Shown: positions 21,141-32,762, counted from the stretch's first letter. The stretch is DNA of 64,000 bases from Locusta migratoria (GCA_026315105.1 CM048755.1:756729301-756793300); one strand, 5' to 3'. The notes: generated by a model not told the origin, from the sequence alone. Made by a program: numbers and translations.

Positions 21141-21341
21141 TGCCGGTCGCGGTGGCCGAGGGGACTGAGGCGCTCCAGTCACGGTCTGCACGGCCACTAC
21201 GGTCGGGGGTTCGAATCTCTCGGGCATGGATATTTGTGCCGTCCTTAGTATAAGGGAGTTCATAAGTAGTTTGTAAGTTTAGGGACTGATGACCCCGTAG
21301 TTAAGTCCCATAGACTATACAAACATTTGAACATTTTTGAA
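21141..21341 (+). repeat. SINE in the 5' leader of the LTR element
   Basis: CCTGAGGAAG (21131-21140) and CCTGAGGTAG (21342-21351) flank it. Head GCGGTGGCCGAGGGGACTGA. The B-box region has lost a few bases (GGTTCGAATCTCTCGGGC). Confidence 0.92.
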
Positions 21342-21429
21342 CCTGAGGTAGGCAACGGCATACCACCTCCAAACAGGACCATGCCTAGTAAAGCACTGTG
21401 GTGTTCAAACCAATCTTCGGATTGTGGAC

Positions 21430-21452
21430 TTTTTTTTTTTTTTTTTTTTTTT
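21430..21452. repeat. Poly-T run
   Basis: Twenty-three consecutive T, just upstream of the gag frame. Confidence 0.95.
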
Positions 21453-21494
21453 ACTGATTACCTCCGTCCGAAGATCTGTGTCATCAAAAGAACC

Positions 21495-22680
21495 ATGGAT
21501 GCTAAAACAGCGGTAAGCCAGCTACACATCAGACACCCATCGGTGTACTCAGGAGACGCTGGACAGGACCCAAATAAATGGCTGAAAGGATTGGACACAG
21601 TCGCCAAGATGATAGGTCGGATCACATTATGTGTTTGGCAAACGTATATTTCTACCTGGACGGGACGGCTCTGCAGTGGTTTGAAAATAACGAAGACAAG
21701 CTCGATAGCTGGGAAAAGTTCCAGACAGAACTTAAGAAGACGTTTGGAGACCACCAGCGGCAAGTCCGTTTATCAGGAGAGCAATTGAAGAACAGGGCCC
21801 AGCGACATGGTGAGTCAACACAGTCATATATACAGTGTGTTTTGGCCCTATGTCACGTAGTAAATCCGGATATGACGGAGGCCGATAAAGTTTCACACCT
21901 GATGAAGGGCATTGAGGAAGACATGTAGCAAGTTCTTCAGTTAAAAGACGTTTCTACGACACAAGAGTTTATCGAATGGTGGCAGAAAATTGAAGGGATG
22001 CAACAGAGGAGGGCTGGACGAAAGAAGTACGACAGACTCCCGAATGTTGTCCCTATAGCCGTCGTTGAAGACCAGCATCACTTTGCTTCTCTCACACGAA
22101 AAATTGAGAGTGAAAAAATACAACAGTTTATGGCTGCCGGGACTGTTGGACCAAGCGAGCACCAGATTATGGCCATGGATGTCAGTCCTGTGTGTCATGA
22201 GGGACCCGACGCTGCCGAGGAAGAGGTATTTCAAACATTAGCGCCTGTCAGCCCCGCCAGTTGCACCAATACGTGAAGAATGGCCTCGCCCTACTATGAC
22301 TTACGCCGCAGCTGCCAAACGGCAGCTTAGGAACTGACCAAGGCGACAACAAGAAACGGCAACTGTGACGCCTCGCAGGAGGACAGATATCTGGAGGACA
22401 GAAGACAACGTGCCACTGTGTTTTCACTGTGGCCTTCCTGGACATGTCGTACGATACTGTACGGAGAGAAGACGTATATTTGACAATTATGCCGCAAGAC
22501 GCCAACCATCGAAGCAGTCCTTTCAACGGCAGTCAACTGCAGATGGTTACTGTCGACCTATGGGACGAAGCTTGCTGCCGTCTCCTGGACGTGGTCGCTC
22601 TCCAACACGCCGCCGCCGTTCACCGTCACCTTACAAAGACAACCAGCAGCTCGCCTAGCCGCCGTGTTCAGGAAAACTAG
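21495..22680 (+). pseudogene. Retroelement Gag with one CCHC zinc knuckle
   Basis: ATG 21495 begins MDAKTAVSQLHIRHP and VYSGDAGQDPNKWL. After a frameshift near 21620 the Gag core continues: CLANVYFYLDGTALQWF, SWEKFQTELKKTFGD, then TQSYIQCVLALC and KVSHLMKGIEEDM, the capsid-like fold shared by gypsy-type and Arc-like Gags. A TAG at 21926 interrupts it. The nucleocapsid knuckle, CFHCGLPGHVVRYC, lies near 22420-22461 and an Arg-rich tail follows. It would form the particle shell and bind element RNA; several lesions rule out function. Confidence 0.85.
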
Positions 22681-22748
22681 GCGAGGCGACCATCTACGGA
22701 GATGAGGCCGCCGCAGATGAAAATCCTTCGTGATCGACAGTCGCTAAG

Positions 22749-24293
22749 ATGCCGGGGAATCTCATTGACGTCACCATCAACGGCCAACCTGTCCGGGCAC
22801 TAGTCGATTCAGGAGCTTCCTTATCTGTATTGTCGAATGACTACCGCCGCAAACTAAAGATGTTAATATCCTGCGATACAAGAGCAACTGTGCTGAAGGT
22901 TTCAAATGGAAAATAGGTCCAGCCGGCAGGAACATGTGTTGTAAGAGTAACTATCAACAACAGGACGCAGCCTTTTGAATCTGTCGTTTTAACAGAATAG
23001 AGTCATAACGTCATCCTCGTATGGGACTTCCTTCAGGCATCCCAGGCTGTCATTGACTGTGGAAGATCCGAGCTACAAATTGACGAAGCCATTCCGACGA
23101 GTACACGTAACATGAACTTCCCTGGGAGGTTGTTTGCTGTAGAGAATGTTGAGATCCCGCCGTTAACAAAGAGAAGAGTTCCAGTCAGCAGCCGAGATGA
23201 CCAGTTGGACGGTGAAGTGCTTGTAGATCGCAAAAAACTCATCAGTATTAGACTTGCGCATAATAGTTTGCGATCGGGGGCGCTCACTTTAGTTCGTGGC
23301 TCTGCCGCGAACTATTTCGTTCTTTTAGTTCGTCCGCTCCCAGTGACGGCTGAGCGGCGCGGTCTGCGCATGCAGGTGGCGGGAGAAGTCCCCCACCTAG
23401 CTGCTTCATGCGCTTGCTGCGTGAGCCGCTAACGATATCACGCAAACCAAAAGACACAGTTTGTGGATAATTTCTCGCGTTTAAGTTTAGAGTTACCTCT
23501 ATATCTTGGCATTATGGAATTTATTAGTCAGATATTGCAGAGTGCAGAATACTTCAAAGCAGAAATTTTGTAGCACTGAACTATGTAATCTTGCAGGCAG
23601 ACGCTAACCTCGAAGTAGCTTTCATAAGAAGAAGGCAAACACGTGAGTTTTAATTCTGTTCGCGCATATTTTAGTTCGCGACCTATCGCCCCTATTTTAG
23701 TTCGCGACCGCTAGCTCTCCTTTTAGTTCGCAGCTCGGCCGTGAAGTAGGTCGCTCTTTTTAGTTCGTCCGCTCGTTTTGGCTTTTACTACCGCAACTAA
23801 AACTACAGCTGAGCTGCATCTCAGCTCGAAATGACGGCAACTGGCAGAAGGGAACACGCGATTCTGCGCGCTCTCGCGTCTTCTAGCTGTTACCCGTCAG
23901 TCTTCGGAAAAGGAGCGGACGAACTAAGAGGCGAGGGATTTGCGAACTAGTTCGCATAGTTCGCCTGTGGGAGTGCTCTTCCGAACTAGTTCGTTCGCGA
24001 ACTACACAAGACTAATCAGTTTAACAAAGGAAATCTACATACCAGTGGCTATCAAAAGCATTACAGGTGGTCGAGGAGAATTTTGCATCACTAATTTTCA
24101 CGAGCAATCGCAACTCATTCCTAAGGGAATGAGTGTTGGAACAGCCGAACCAGTCCAGGACGTTGAGCTCAATGTCGTCGACGAAGTCTCATGCTCTGCT
24201 GTTACTGCCGACAACGCAGAAGATTCTTCTGAACTGTACAGAGGACCCATGACAAGATCCAGGACACTGCAGCTGGCTGCACAGGGGACCTAA
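22749..24293 (+). pseudogene. Retroviral-type aspartic protease, split by a hAT MITE
   Basis: The frame reads IDVTINGQPVRALVDSGAS, giving the catalytic Asp-Ser-Gly, and later HNVILVWDFLQ, the flap-to-helix region (Gly of GMDF changed). A TAG interrupts after LKVSNGK and another follows TE. Past 23248 the MITE intervenes. Homology resumes at 24023 with SLTKEIYIPVAIKSITGG and ends PMTRSRTLQLAAQGT at a stop at 24291-24293. The 3' terminal repeat begins 34 bases later, so there is no room for RT or integrase. Confidence 0.75.
23249..24014. mobile_element. hAT-type MITE, copy 1
   Basis: Ends are TAGACTTGCGCATAATAG and, reverse-complemented at the right, TAGTCTTGTGTAGTTCG. Flanks are ATCAGTAT (23241-23248) and ATCAGTTT (24015-24022), an 8-bp duplication with one mismatch, which is typical of hAT elements. 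The ends are packed with TAGTTCG or CGAACTA subterminal repeats in both orientations. No coding region. It inserted into the protease gene. Confidence 0.9.
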
Positions 24294-24327
24294 TAGCGGG
24301 TTGCTGTTCTTTCAGGAAAGGGAGCAA

Positions 24328-24804
24328 TGCCAAGAGTCTTCCGAGAGCACGCGTGGCGCAGTTCTTAGCATCGCAGATAGCTGTGCTTGCGGTCCCCAGT
24401 TTAAATCCCGCTACTGGCAGAAAAAAAAATTGTTTGTATTTACTATTTCTAGACTGTTCTATAAGTTTCTTACGTTTGATGTACTTTTAAGTTCCATAAC
24501 ATTCTTTGTAAGTATAAATAGTGGCCAGCCGCGGTGGCCGAGGGCATAAGGCGCTCCAGTCACGGTCTGCACGGCCACTACGGTCGGGGGTTCGAATCCC
24601 CCCTCGGGCATGGATATTTGTACCGTCCTAGTTCGTAAGTAGTTCATAAGTAGTTTGTAAGTTTAGGGACTGATGACCCCGTAGTTAAGTGCCATAAGCT
24701 TTACAAACATTTGAAAATTTATAAATAGTAGAGCACTCCCAGCACGAGTTATTCTGTACTGACTGTACGCTTGTGTTAGCAATAAACGTGTTCTAAGTCT
24801 AAAG
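24328..24804 (+). repeat. 3' terminal repeat with tRNA-like promoter, split by a SINE
   Basis: Starts TGCCAAGAGTCTT. The tRNA-like part has A box TGGCGCAGTTCTTAGC and B box CAGTTTAAATCCC, then a run of A. A SINE occupies 24525-24719. The final part repeats GTACGCTTGTGTTAGCAATA then AACGTGTTCTAAG, as in the 5' copy. Confidence 0.65.
24525..24719 (+). repeat. SINE inserted in the 3' terminal repeat
   Basis: TATAAATAGTGG (24513-24524) and TATAAATAGTAG (24720-24731) flank it. Canonical head, B box and core. Confidence 0.93.
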
Positions 24805-24806
24805 TG

Positions 24807-25286
24807 TTGTGCTCTATTACTGACCAACCTTTCGGGCCACTTACAGCTTTCAAAGTGACAATATGTTAGATGATGATGATGATGAGATATGGTCTGCTTC
24901 AACTGATAGAGAAAAATAAGAATTAAACGAGATCCTCCAAGTTTCCGTAGCCAAAATCTTAACAAAAACCCGACTGAAACCCGACTTTACCATCTTTGTA
25001 CGTTCTCTGGAATAATACGGATACCGAAAAGTGAAACCTTTAACCATCAGTTGACACAGTGATATGAGTATTATCAAGTACACTGAATTATTACTTACAG
25101 CTAGGAGCATTGATAATTATTGGAGTGTTCTAGACACAGGGACGTCAATAACGAGAGGGCCTGCAAAGGTGGCCTAAGCCTTTGGATGCCGAAAACCAAT
25201 TAGTGACCGAATAAATGAATATTATGTTGTAAGCAGGGACGTAGATAATCGCGGGATGCGAGTCCAAACCTTTCCCCAGAGCCATA
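24807..25286. other. No gene seen
   Basis: Contains a GATGATGATGATGA run near 24870. No recognised coding frame. Confidence 0.5.
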
Positions 25287-25421
25287 AAAATGTTCAAATG
25301 TTTGTAAACCCTAGGGATCAAATTGCTGAGTTCATCGGTCCTTAGGCTTACACACTACTCAAACTATCTTATACTAAGAACAAGACACATACCTGTGACT
25401 AAAGGAGGTCTCTAACTTCCA
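25287..25421 (-). repeat. Diverged SINE 3' half
   Basis: Keeps antisense ATGTTCAAATGTTTGTAAA and a decayed core, GTTCATCGGTCC. The tRNA head has decayed (AGGAGGTCTCTAACTTCC). Confidence 0.65.
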
Positions 25422-25814
25422 GTTTCAAACGTGAAATGACTGGATATATTTTGGATACTGATATGAATGAAATTCTTCTACAGTACAACTGACACTCCCC
25501 CCACCCCTCAGAAATAAGATGATTGAAACATTCCCTCCCCCCCTCCCCCACCAAGAAGGATAAATTATCTATGCCCCTATTAGTGTTTTCTTTTAATGTT
25601 TCAGTTCTCTACAAGGTTATTTCATTGCAAGAGGAGTGAAAACGTTATCTTACATCATTTCTTTTAATTTCGCTACTGTCACATTTTGGAAGTTTGTTTC
25701 GCTATTTTTGCATAGAGGAGGAGGGGATATATTTTATTTTGTCAGTGGTATAAAAACAAGTGCCCACTCATTTTAAATTATCGGCTTGCGATTAATGAAC
25801 TTTACATGTGATTG
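25422..25814. other. No gene seen
   Basis: Has a C-rich tract near 25490-25550. No coding frame recognised. Confidence 0.5.
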
Positions 25815-25816
25815 TA

Positions 25817-26994
25817 CGAGGGGTGTTCAAATGAAAAGGTACGAAAGGACTCTATGGGTATAAATAAACTCCTTATGCATAAGTAATCACCAGAGACCTG
25901 AGCACAACTATCACACTGTTTAACGAGCCCAAGTATTTCCTGTTCGTTGTGGCAAGAGGCAGTACTATACTGTGTCCTCTTTTTCATCGTCGGAGTTGAA
26001 GCGCTTCCCTCTGAGACGTTTTTTAGCAGACCAAACTGATGGAAGTCTTGGCCAGATACCACGGAGACGTTTTCATGGAGCAGAATCACCCGCTCAGTGA
26101 GCAGTCCAGGCCTTGATGGACTTGCGTAGCCTATGGAGTGTCTCACAGTACACGTCACGGTTAATGGTTTTCCCGTGCTCGAGTAATTCGATGAGTATCG
26201 GAGCTCAGGCGTCGAAAAAGACGGTGACCATCACCTTGCCTGTTGAGAGCACAGCTTTTAACTTTTTAGGGGGAGGTGACGACGCATGCTTCTATTAGCA
26301 TGCTGTCTCTGGCTCCAAGTGATGGAACCAGCTCTCGTCACAGGTGACAGGAAGTAGCGTCTTCACGATACCGGAACAGGTGTTGCAGTTCTAGTCCCAT
26401 ACGCAAATCCTTTTGCGGTTCGCTGAGCTTCTTCGTAACCCTCTGCGCACCCACCTTCCGGTAACGCAACCTGTCGTGCACACTGTTCCAACGCTGGCCC
26501 CCATCATCACTGCCAACATTCGCATTGTGACACGTCAATCGCTTCTCATCAGGTGGAAGATGAGTTCGGCCGTGATTCCCGTGTTTGCCTGGCGTGGTCT
26601 CGGGTCATCACACACACACACACACACACACACACTCCCGGCCTTCACGAAAACAGGCACTCCACTTTCTCACTGAGTTTTCGGACACAGTCTCCCCCGT
26701 ATACGCCCAGTATCCGGCGGTGAATATCGGCCGGTTTAACGCCTTCTCCAATCAGAAATCTGATAACACCTCGCTGCTCCTCAATCGTCGAATTTTGCTA
26801 TGTGAACGCGACGGTGTCGTGACACGCACTAGCGCGTCAACTGGGCGGAACACGCAACTGCCTGCGCCCGCGCATGCACACAACCAGGCCCGACACTACA
26901 TTCGCGTGCCTAGATGGCGCACAAAGCGGCATATTCAAATATCGAGAGTTTGGTTGTTAAGACGTTTCGTACCTTTTCATTTGAACACCCCTCG
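25817..26994 (-). pseudogene. Mariner element with broken D,D34D transposase
   Basis: TA target bases (25815-25816, 26995-26996) bound near-perfect ~30-bp inverted repeats beginning CGAGGGGTGTTCAAATGAAA. Minus-strand fragments in order are VHDRLRYRKVGAQRV, KDLRMGLELQHLFRYRED, CDESWFHHLEPET (first catalytic Asp), GLLTERVILLHENV (second, Asp replaced by Glu) and FHQFGLLKNVSEG near the third. An AC microsatellite, frameshifts and stops break the frame. It encoded a cut-and-paste transposase and is now inert. Confidence 0.93.
26609..26635. repeat. AC dinucleotide microsatellite
   Basis: About 13 CA units inside the mariner. It generates spurious Thr-His frames. Confidence 0.95.
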
Positions 26995-27364
26995 TAGATA
27001 TGGTGTCTGTTCTTTCGGGCATATGTGAAAGGTCCGATACCAAATCTATAATCGTATATATGTCTTCAGGAGGCGAGTGACAATTTGTGTGCGAAGGCAC
27101 AAATACGCACGGTCCCTTGCGGACTACTGTTAAAGATGAGTGCATGAGGCACGGAAGACTACAATCGTAGTGTGCGGTGTGTTAAGATGGGAAGCGTATC
27201 TGGATAGCCTAATGGAAGTACCGGCGTGCTAAGTCAACCCGTCACGTCAGTAAGCTAGCCGCCCTATGTAATAAGAAGAAGCTGACGAAAGAATTCATCC
27301 ATCAACAACGAACGAAAACAAACCACGACCGGAAAGAACTCAAACATCCAAAGTGAAAAAAATG

Positions 27365-27425
27365 GTAAAGGCAATCGCTGGTGTGAAGTTAGAGATCCGG
27401 GTTCGAATTCCTGTCTAGCACAACA
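27365..27425 (+). repeat. tRNA-derived SINE fragment, second family
   Basis: AGAGATCCGGGTTCGAATTC gives a B box, followed by AGCACAACATTTTCA. Similar B-box and tail blocks occur antisense at 44480-44535 and 50630-50715. A possible displaced A-box piece (GGATAGCCTAATGG) lies near 27200. Confidence 0.6.
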
Positions 27426-28080
27426 TTTTCAACTTCGCCATTAAATTTATTTCAAACAAAACAGTGCTGCCAAATGATCGTCCCTGGCACTGTGAATGAA
27501 AGAAAGTTCGATCTTCCTTCCTAACAGACATGATAACTTCCGCAAAATAGGACCACTTCCATAATATGAAATTGTTATGTTCCTCTGTTTCCTGTGGCAC
27601 CCCGTAGAATATATGGAGGGACTGGATAGTTTGAGATGTGAATAGGAACCCACGAACAATTTCCGCGATTAAACAATATCTTGCTCTACCAGTCAGCAGA
27701 CACATGCGAGAACACCAGTAATTGGCTGCCACTGTTGTATCCGTAATTTATATTGCATTAATATAGGAATAAAGCCCACTGCGAGCCACTGTGTAAATAA
27801 TAGAATGAGATGAATACGATCAATGGAAGAATAGGCGCTTTGTGTATTACACGTGTAATATAGCAAGGGTATTGCACGCAACAACCATTATTAGCGTGTT
27901 ATTTAATTGGCTTCAAACGCTGTAATTACCGGTACCACTTTATCAGTCAGCACAAGCGCGAGAGTGTAGCACTGTTGTTGAAGCTAACTCCTGTAGCAGT
28001 GATATGGTTTACTATCTGGGCACGATTTCCTTTTCACATGACTACCGGCACCCTGGAATCGTTCCAGTAGTTTGTCTATA
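27426..28080. other. No gene seen
   Basis: Frames here are under about 105 codons, overlap each other and show no motif. Confidence 0.5.
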
Positions 28081-28089
28081 GGATACCTC

Positions 28090-28273
28090 AAATCAAATGT
28101 TTGTAGAGCTTATGGGACTTAACTACGGGGTCACCAGTCCCTAAACTTACAAACTAGCTAATACTATGGACGGCACAAATATCCATGCCCGAGGGGAGAT
28201 TCGAACCCCCGACCGTAGTGGCCGTGCAGAAAGTGACTGGCACGCCGCAGACCGCTCGGCCACCGCGGCCGGC
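28090..28273 (-). repeat. SINE with 9-bp target duplication
   Basis: GGATACCTC at 28081-28089 and 28274-28282. Antisense head ends GACCGCTCGGCCACCGCGG. Confidence 0.93.
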
Positions 28274-28282
28274 GGATACCTC

Positions 28283-28985
28283 TGAGTCTCGATACACTGT
28301 TAGTAAAAGTAAACTAGCTAGATGCGTACCTGTAAAAACTGATAGTAAATTCTTTACAAAACTACATGCTTGTTCAAAATATTTTTCTTTAATATTAAAT
28401 CTGCAGAGAGTCAATTTCGAAACTGAATTAACTGATGCATTTTCTCTCGATACCTGTTCTTATTTTTCTCCATATCATTTCACAGAACAACACTCCAGGC
28501 GAGGTATATACTAAAACTGATCGCAGTATACGCCGGATAAATTACAAGTGTAGAAGACAAAATCATTTACTTTTTATTCAGCTGAACCTCTCATAGTTGT
28601 TACCCTCAGTGAAATTTAGTTTCTGAATAAATACTTTTCAGGCTATAACATTTAAAACAGCTGTGCTGAAATACTGTGCGCCAGCCTTTTTAGTTCCCGA
28701 AACATTGTGAGCACTATCCAGCGCACATGCGAATTCTGCATAGAGGCGGAGTAGCAAATCCTGTGGCCAACAGCAGCCCCTGGTTGCCCACTGACGTGAG
28801 CGTGACTGAACTGTTGGACCTCCACACGCCGTGCAACACTGACTGATGGCATGTGGGCTCTGGAGCGGGAACAAAGTCAACGTGTCACCAATAATTACGG
28901 ATATTGGAAACATTCACGGACACCGGCCGGTGCAGGAGTTTTACACTATGGTGGCATCCGCCTGGACTACGAAGGTACCATGGCA
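28283..28985. other. No gene seen
   Basis: No repeat or coding similarity recognised. Confidence 0.5.
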
Positions 28986-29014
28986 GTTGTGTAGCGACCT
29001 AGTAAATCAAAATT

Positions 29015-29940
29015 AATATTTAGTCGTATGTTATGCGCTGCCGTACCGTCCACCCGATTCCTAGGAAAATTTGTCAACATATTGCTTGCACCTTCCCGAA
29101 GATCATAGGCATAATAATGCCACTGTACTATAACTATTTCAGGAGATATGACGTCATGAACAATAAAATGTGCAAGAAACTGCTGCATCACTCGACAATG
29201 TTGCAAATCTCCTACTAAACCATTGGACCGATTTCAACGAACATTGGTGCCTATATTCCTTACCGTGAGGTAATAATTTCTGTAGCGTAAGAACCATCTA
29301 CGACAGACAATTCGTGAGATATGACGCATATGGTACATGGCGGAGCACACTGGGAGACAGAATAAATAAATACCCGGCCAACGCAGCAGGGTTACAAAAT
29401 TTATGTATGCGTGTGTGTTCCACATCTCCTTCTCAGCCACTGCGTTTATTTCAACCAAACACGGTACACATATTCCTTATTATCGTACAACAGTCTTAGC
29501 GTGGGTAAGAACCACCCACGAAAAAAACATCAAGAGATATGATTTCATAAACAATGTAATACGCCAACAATTGCCACATCATAAGATAATCTCCCACATC
29601 TCCACCTAAACTAATGAACTGATTTCAACCAAATTTGGTAAGTTATAAACAATAAGGTTCATAATAACTGTCCCATAACGCAAGAGGCTTCGATTTATGA
29701 AGCCTTTACTGTTAACTCTGTTTCCGACATGTTTTACAGGCAGTTCGAACATGTAGCATTAAATGCACTGAACCTTCGAAATTATATCATAGGATGACGC
29801 GTAGTTCAGGGAATATGACGTCATAAACAGTTAGATCACTGAAAAACGACCTCATCACGCATCAGATAGTAATTTATTACGCCTTTACTATCATCTCTAT
29901 TCGCAGTTCATTTCGCAGACGGTTTCATAATATTGTACTC
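29015..29940 (+). repeat. Diverged tandem array of the ATTGCTTGCAC family
   Basis: Blocks recur in order. A GATATGACGTCAT-type block with AACAATAAAATG appears near 29147, 29316, 29534 and 29812, and a GGTGCCTATATTCCTTA or GGTACACATATTCCTTA block near 29240 and 29460. Spacing is roughly 170-280 bp, so this is an old tandem array with indels. Related single units lie at 20380-20770 and 58175-58960. Confidence 0.65.
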
Positions 29941-29960
29941 TGCGTGCTTGATAAATACTA

Positions 29961-30563
29961 GGGTTGGAACTTAAATAGTGGCAACACTACTTTGGAAACA
30001 CTATGCAATGGAATTTACTATTGTCGCTTATAGCACACGTTGTTGACATACCTACCTTACCTCCGAGCAAATGGACTCCCCGTCCCACGTTGTACGTCTG
30101 TGATGCTATTTTCCTAACGTCAATGAGCAATATTACTGTTCGTTCTTGGAGCATCACCTGCGACCAGCTTTGCCAAAGAAGCGGCAACACTTTCTGCGCA
30201 ACCCAGCCATCATTTTGCACGACAACGCGCGGGCGCAAACAGCGCAAGCTCTGTACGGTCGATGGGACTGGGAAGTACTGTACCATCCACCGAACTCCCC
30301 GGACTTCAATCCTTGTGACTTTTATTTCATTCAGAAGATGAAGGAACCACTTCGTGGTATTCGCTTCAGATTCGACAAGCAGTAGACCTATCCATTCCCA
30401 CCATCAACAGAACAGGCTCTGCTAACGGTATACTACGCTTTCTACATCGTTAGCAACTGATTCTACACAACGCGGTGACTATTATGACGGACAGTAACAG
30501 GTGCAAATGTGTAACGTTTTTGTATAGGTTCTGAAATAGTTGGCACTATTTAAGTTTCAACCC
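29961..30563 (+). pseudogene. Internally deleted mariner
   Basis: Inverted ends are GGGTTGGAACTTAAATAGTG at the left and, reverse-complemented, GGGTTGAAACTTAAATAGTG at the right, with TA at 29959-29960 and TA-rich sequence at the right. The plus strand codes ILHDNARAQTAQALYGR (second catalytic Asp) and HPPNSPDFNPCDFYFIQ (third Asp), then KMKEPLRGIRF. The DNA-binding half and the first Asp are missing. It is about 600 bp against roughly 1.3 kb for a full mariner. Confidence 0.9.
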
Positions 30564-30564
30564 A

Positions 30565-31960
30565 TATACACATACATATTACTCTGCAGACATTACGGCA
30601 TAAGAATTGTACAAGAAGACGAAACTGAAATAAACAGACAGAGAGAGGGGAGGGGGCAAAGGCGAAGAAAAGAGGGGGTAGAAGGAGCTGGGCTAACATA
30701 AGAAAAGAATAAACACATAGCCAGCAACGCCGGGGACTAACGCTAGTTGCATCAATATTGTGGGGCACGTCAAGTCCTTCGTGCTTCATCTCTTCTTCCT
30801 GCCAACAAACCACCTGCCGGCTATATGTACGCAGACTGCCTGTGTATGGGGGAGGGGGGGGGGGGATGATTCGATGAGTCGCAGTAGCCCTAATACACCT
30901 CTCATATTTTTAAATGAAATTCCAAACCTCTTAAAGATACAAGTAGTGATATAACGCAAGACGATTACCGCATTAAATGAGGAATGACTGACAAGACAGC
31001 TGAAATTGAAAGGCAGGACCGCCAGACATTTTAAGCTCGACCAAGTGAAGCGCTCTGTCGTAACATGCAGCAGGGAGACAGACCTATGCTACTCAACTCA
31101 AAATTATTTCCTGTTGACGTGACGTTGCGTGACAAAGGGAAGAGGTTATCTACGATTGCTGTAAGTGGAACTATATGCTATCTTCTAGCGTATCGGAATG
31201 GATATAGGAGAACTATTCTGAATGTGTGCACATGCTTATGCGACAGTTTTTGTGGAAACAAGTTAGCAGTCGGGAAGGAAAGACTGGCTGCAATGGGGCA
31301 CTGAAATAATTCAGTGGCAATAGCTGAAAATTTGTGCTGAGCCAGCGGTCACCTTAACCACTTGGATATCCGAGTACGCCCTGCGAGCTTCCACACGAAT
31401 AATTTTGCGTTCGGTGATGGTGTAAGAAAAAGTCAATGGTTCATGTAGTCGTTTATAATTACACAGCTCGAGCCCCCATGTTCTAATTCACAACTCAATT
31501 TTCATCACCCACACAAAATGACATTTATTAACTTCAGAGCTCCGTGAGTTATGTTTGGACTTGTAATAAATTGGCTACGTTCAAGTCTGAGGTGATGCCA
31601 ACCACATCCGCCGCAAAGTCCCCAAAATATGTAATAAAATATCAATACTAGCAAGCAGGAATATTCACTGAAAGTAGGCTAAAGTTCTACTTTTTATTCT
31701 TTCTTTATCGTTTATTCGGGCAACTGTTCATAAACACGAATGTCCAAGTCCTTCACTCCACTCGACTGCAGAGTCTGACCAAGTAATCTAAAGGCACCAA
31801 CTCACGAAAACCAAATTCAAAGTTTATCACCGGAAATGCCACTTCAGCTGAAAATTGCAAGTCCCTTGAGCGAAATAATTCAGAGTTCCACACGGCGAAA
31901 TTTTCTAGTTCCAGCTCAGCAAATCAGCTGAAAATCCCAAGTCGCACCAACTACATATTT
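30565..31960. other. No gene seen
   Basis: Includes a G-rich run near 30848-30864. Frames here are short and unconvincing. Confidence 0.5.
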
Positions 31961-32077
31961 CAAAGTTGCACACTCGGTGTATAAAGTGTAAGTTCCACAA
32001 ACGCAACTCCGAAAATTATTCTAAGTTCGCTAACTTAGCCGAAAAATTCCAAGTATCAGGCTATAGCCTACGCGTAC

Positions 32078-32078
<1 letters not shown>

Positions 32079-32118
<40 letters not shown>
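32079..32118. repeat. AC dinucleotide microsatellite
   Basis: Twenty uninterrupted AC units. Confidence 0.97.
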
Positions 32119-32121
<3 letters not shown>

Positions 32122-32757
32122 GTCGCGCTCTCAACGACGCGAACATACTCTCTCCAAACCAAAATGGCCGCCAACTTAAATACCCTCGTAGCGATACTTT
32201 GGAATCAAATCCTGGTATATACAAAATACTCTTTTCTACCCTTAATATGAATGACACAAAATATAATGTTATATATCGATAAAACAGAAATTTTCCTCTT
32301 AATTCGGAAATGTCATCAGAATTTATGTAAACTATTTGGTTTATTATTATTTAACAAATGCCAAGTTTTGTTAACACTCGAAAGTCACATTTCGGCAGCT
32401 TATTCAAATTCCCTGGGTTTGAGAAAAACGTATGAACACTACTTAACATTACTGAATGAGACCTTTCAGTTCAACCCTCTTTTGAGCAATTTGTTCAAAG
32501 GGTTTCCAAAATACACATTTTACAAAATCGTTATTTAATGACAATATTCAATTTACTATATCTCAAAAACTATTATGTGACTGGAGGCGCGTTTATATGA
32601 GCGCAACCAGCTCTTCTTTAGCTTCAAAATGAGCGTAGAAGTTCCTTCGTACCATATCGGATTTATTAATTTTTAAATAGTTTGTAAGATAATTGTTTCG
32701 CCCTAAAACTGGTCCTCTGCAGAAGTCGCCATTAACCCACCTCTAACCACCGGTATT
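32119..32757. other. No gene seen
   Basis: An AAAATGGCCGCC motif at 32160, of the kind bound by YY1/Pho proteins, is the only notable short site. No coding frame recognised. Confidence 0.4.
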
Positions 32758-32762
32758 TCAGT

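Larger units (their letters stand above)
20791..24804 (+). mobile_element. LTR-type retroelement coding only Gag and protease
   Basis: Two similar direct repeats (20791-21057 and 24328-24804) flank a plus-strand coding region with a Gag, a CCHC knuckle and an aspartic protease. A purine-rich CAGGAAAGGGAGCAA precedes the 3' repeat at 24313-24327, like a polypurine tract, and both repeats start TGCC. No reverse transcriptase, RNase H or integrase is present. It carries nested insertions: SINEs at 21141 and 24525 and a hAT MITE at 23249. Frameshifts and stops show it is old. No flanking target duplication was found. Confidence 0.7.

Noticed and set aside
26413..27028. Frames with runs of Thr-His
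   Set aside because: Produced by the AC microsatellite inside an antisense mariner.
28985..29940. Possible CRISPR-like array because of spaced repeats
   Set aside because: Units are long, diverged and unevenly spaced in an evidently animal genome; no short identical repeats or cas genes.
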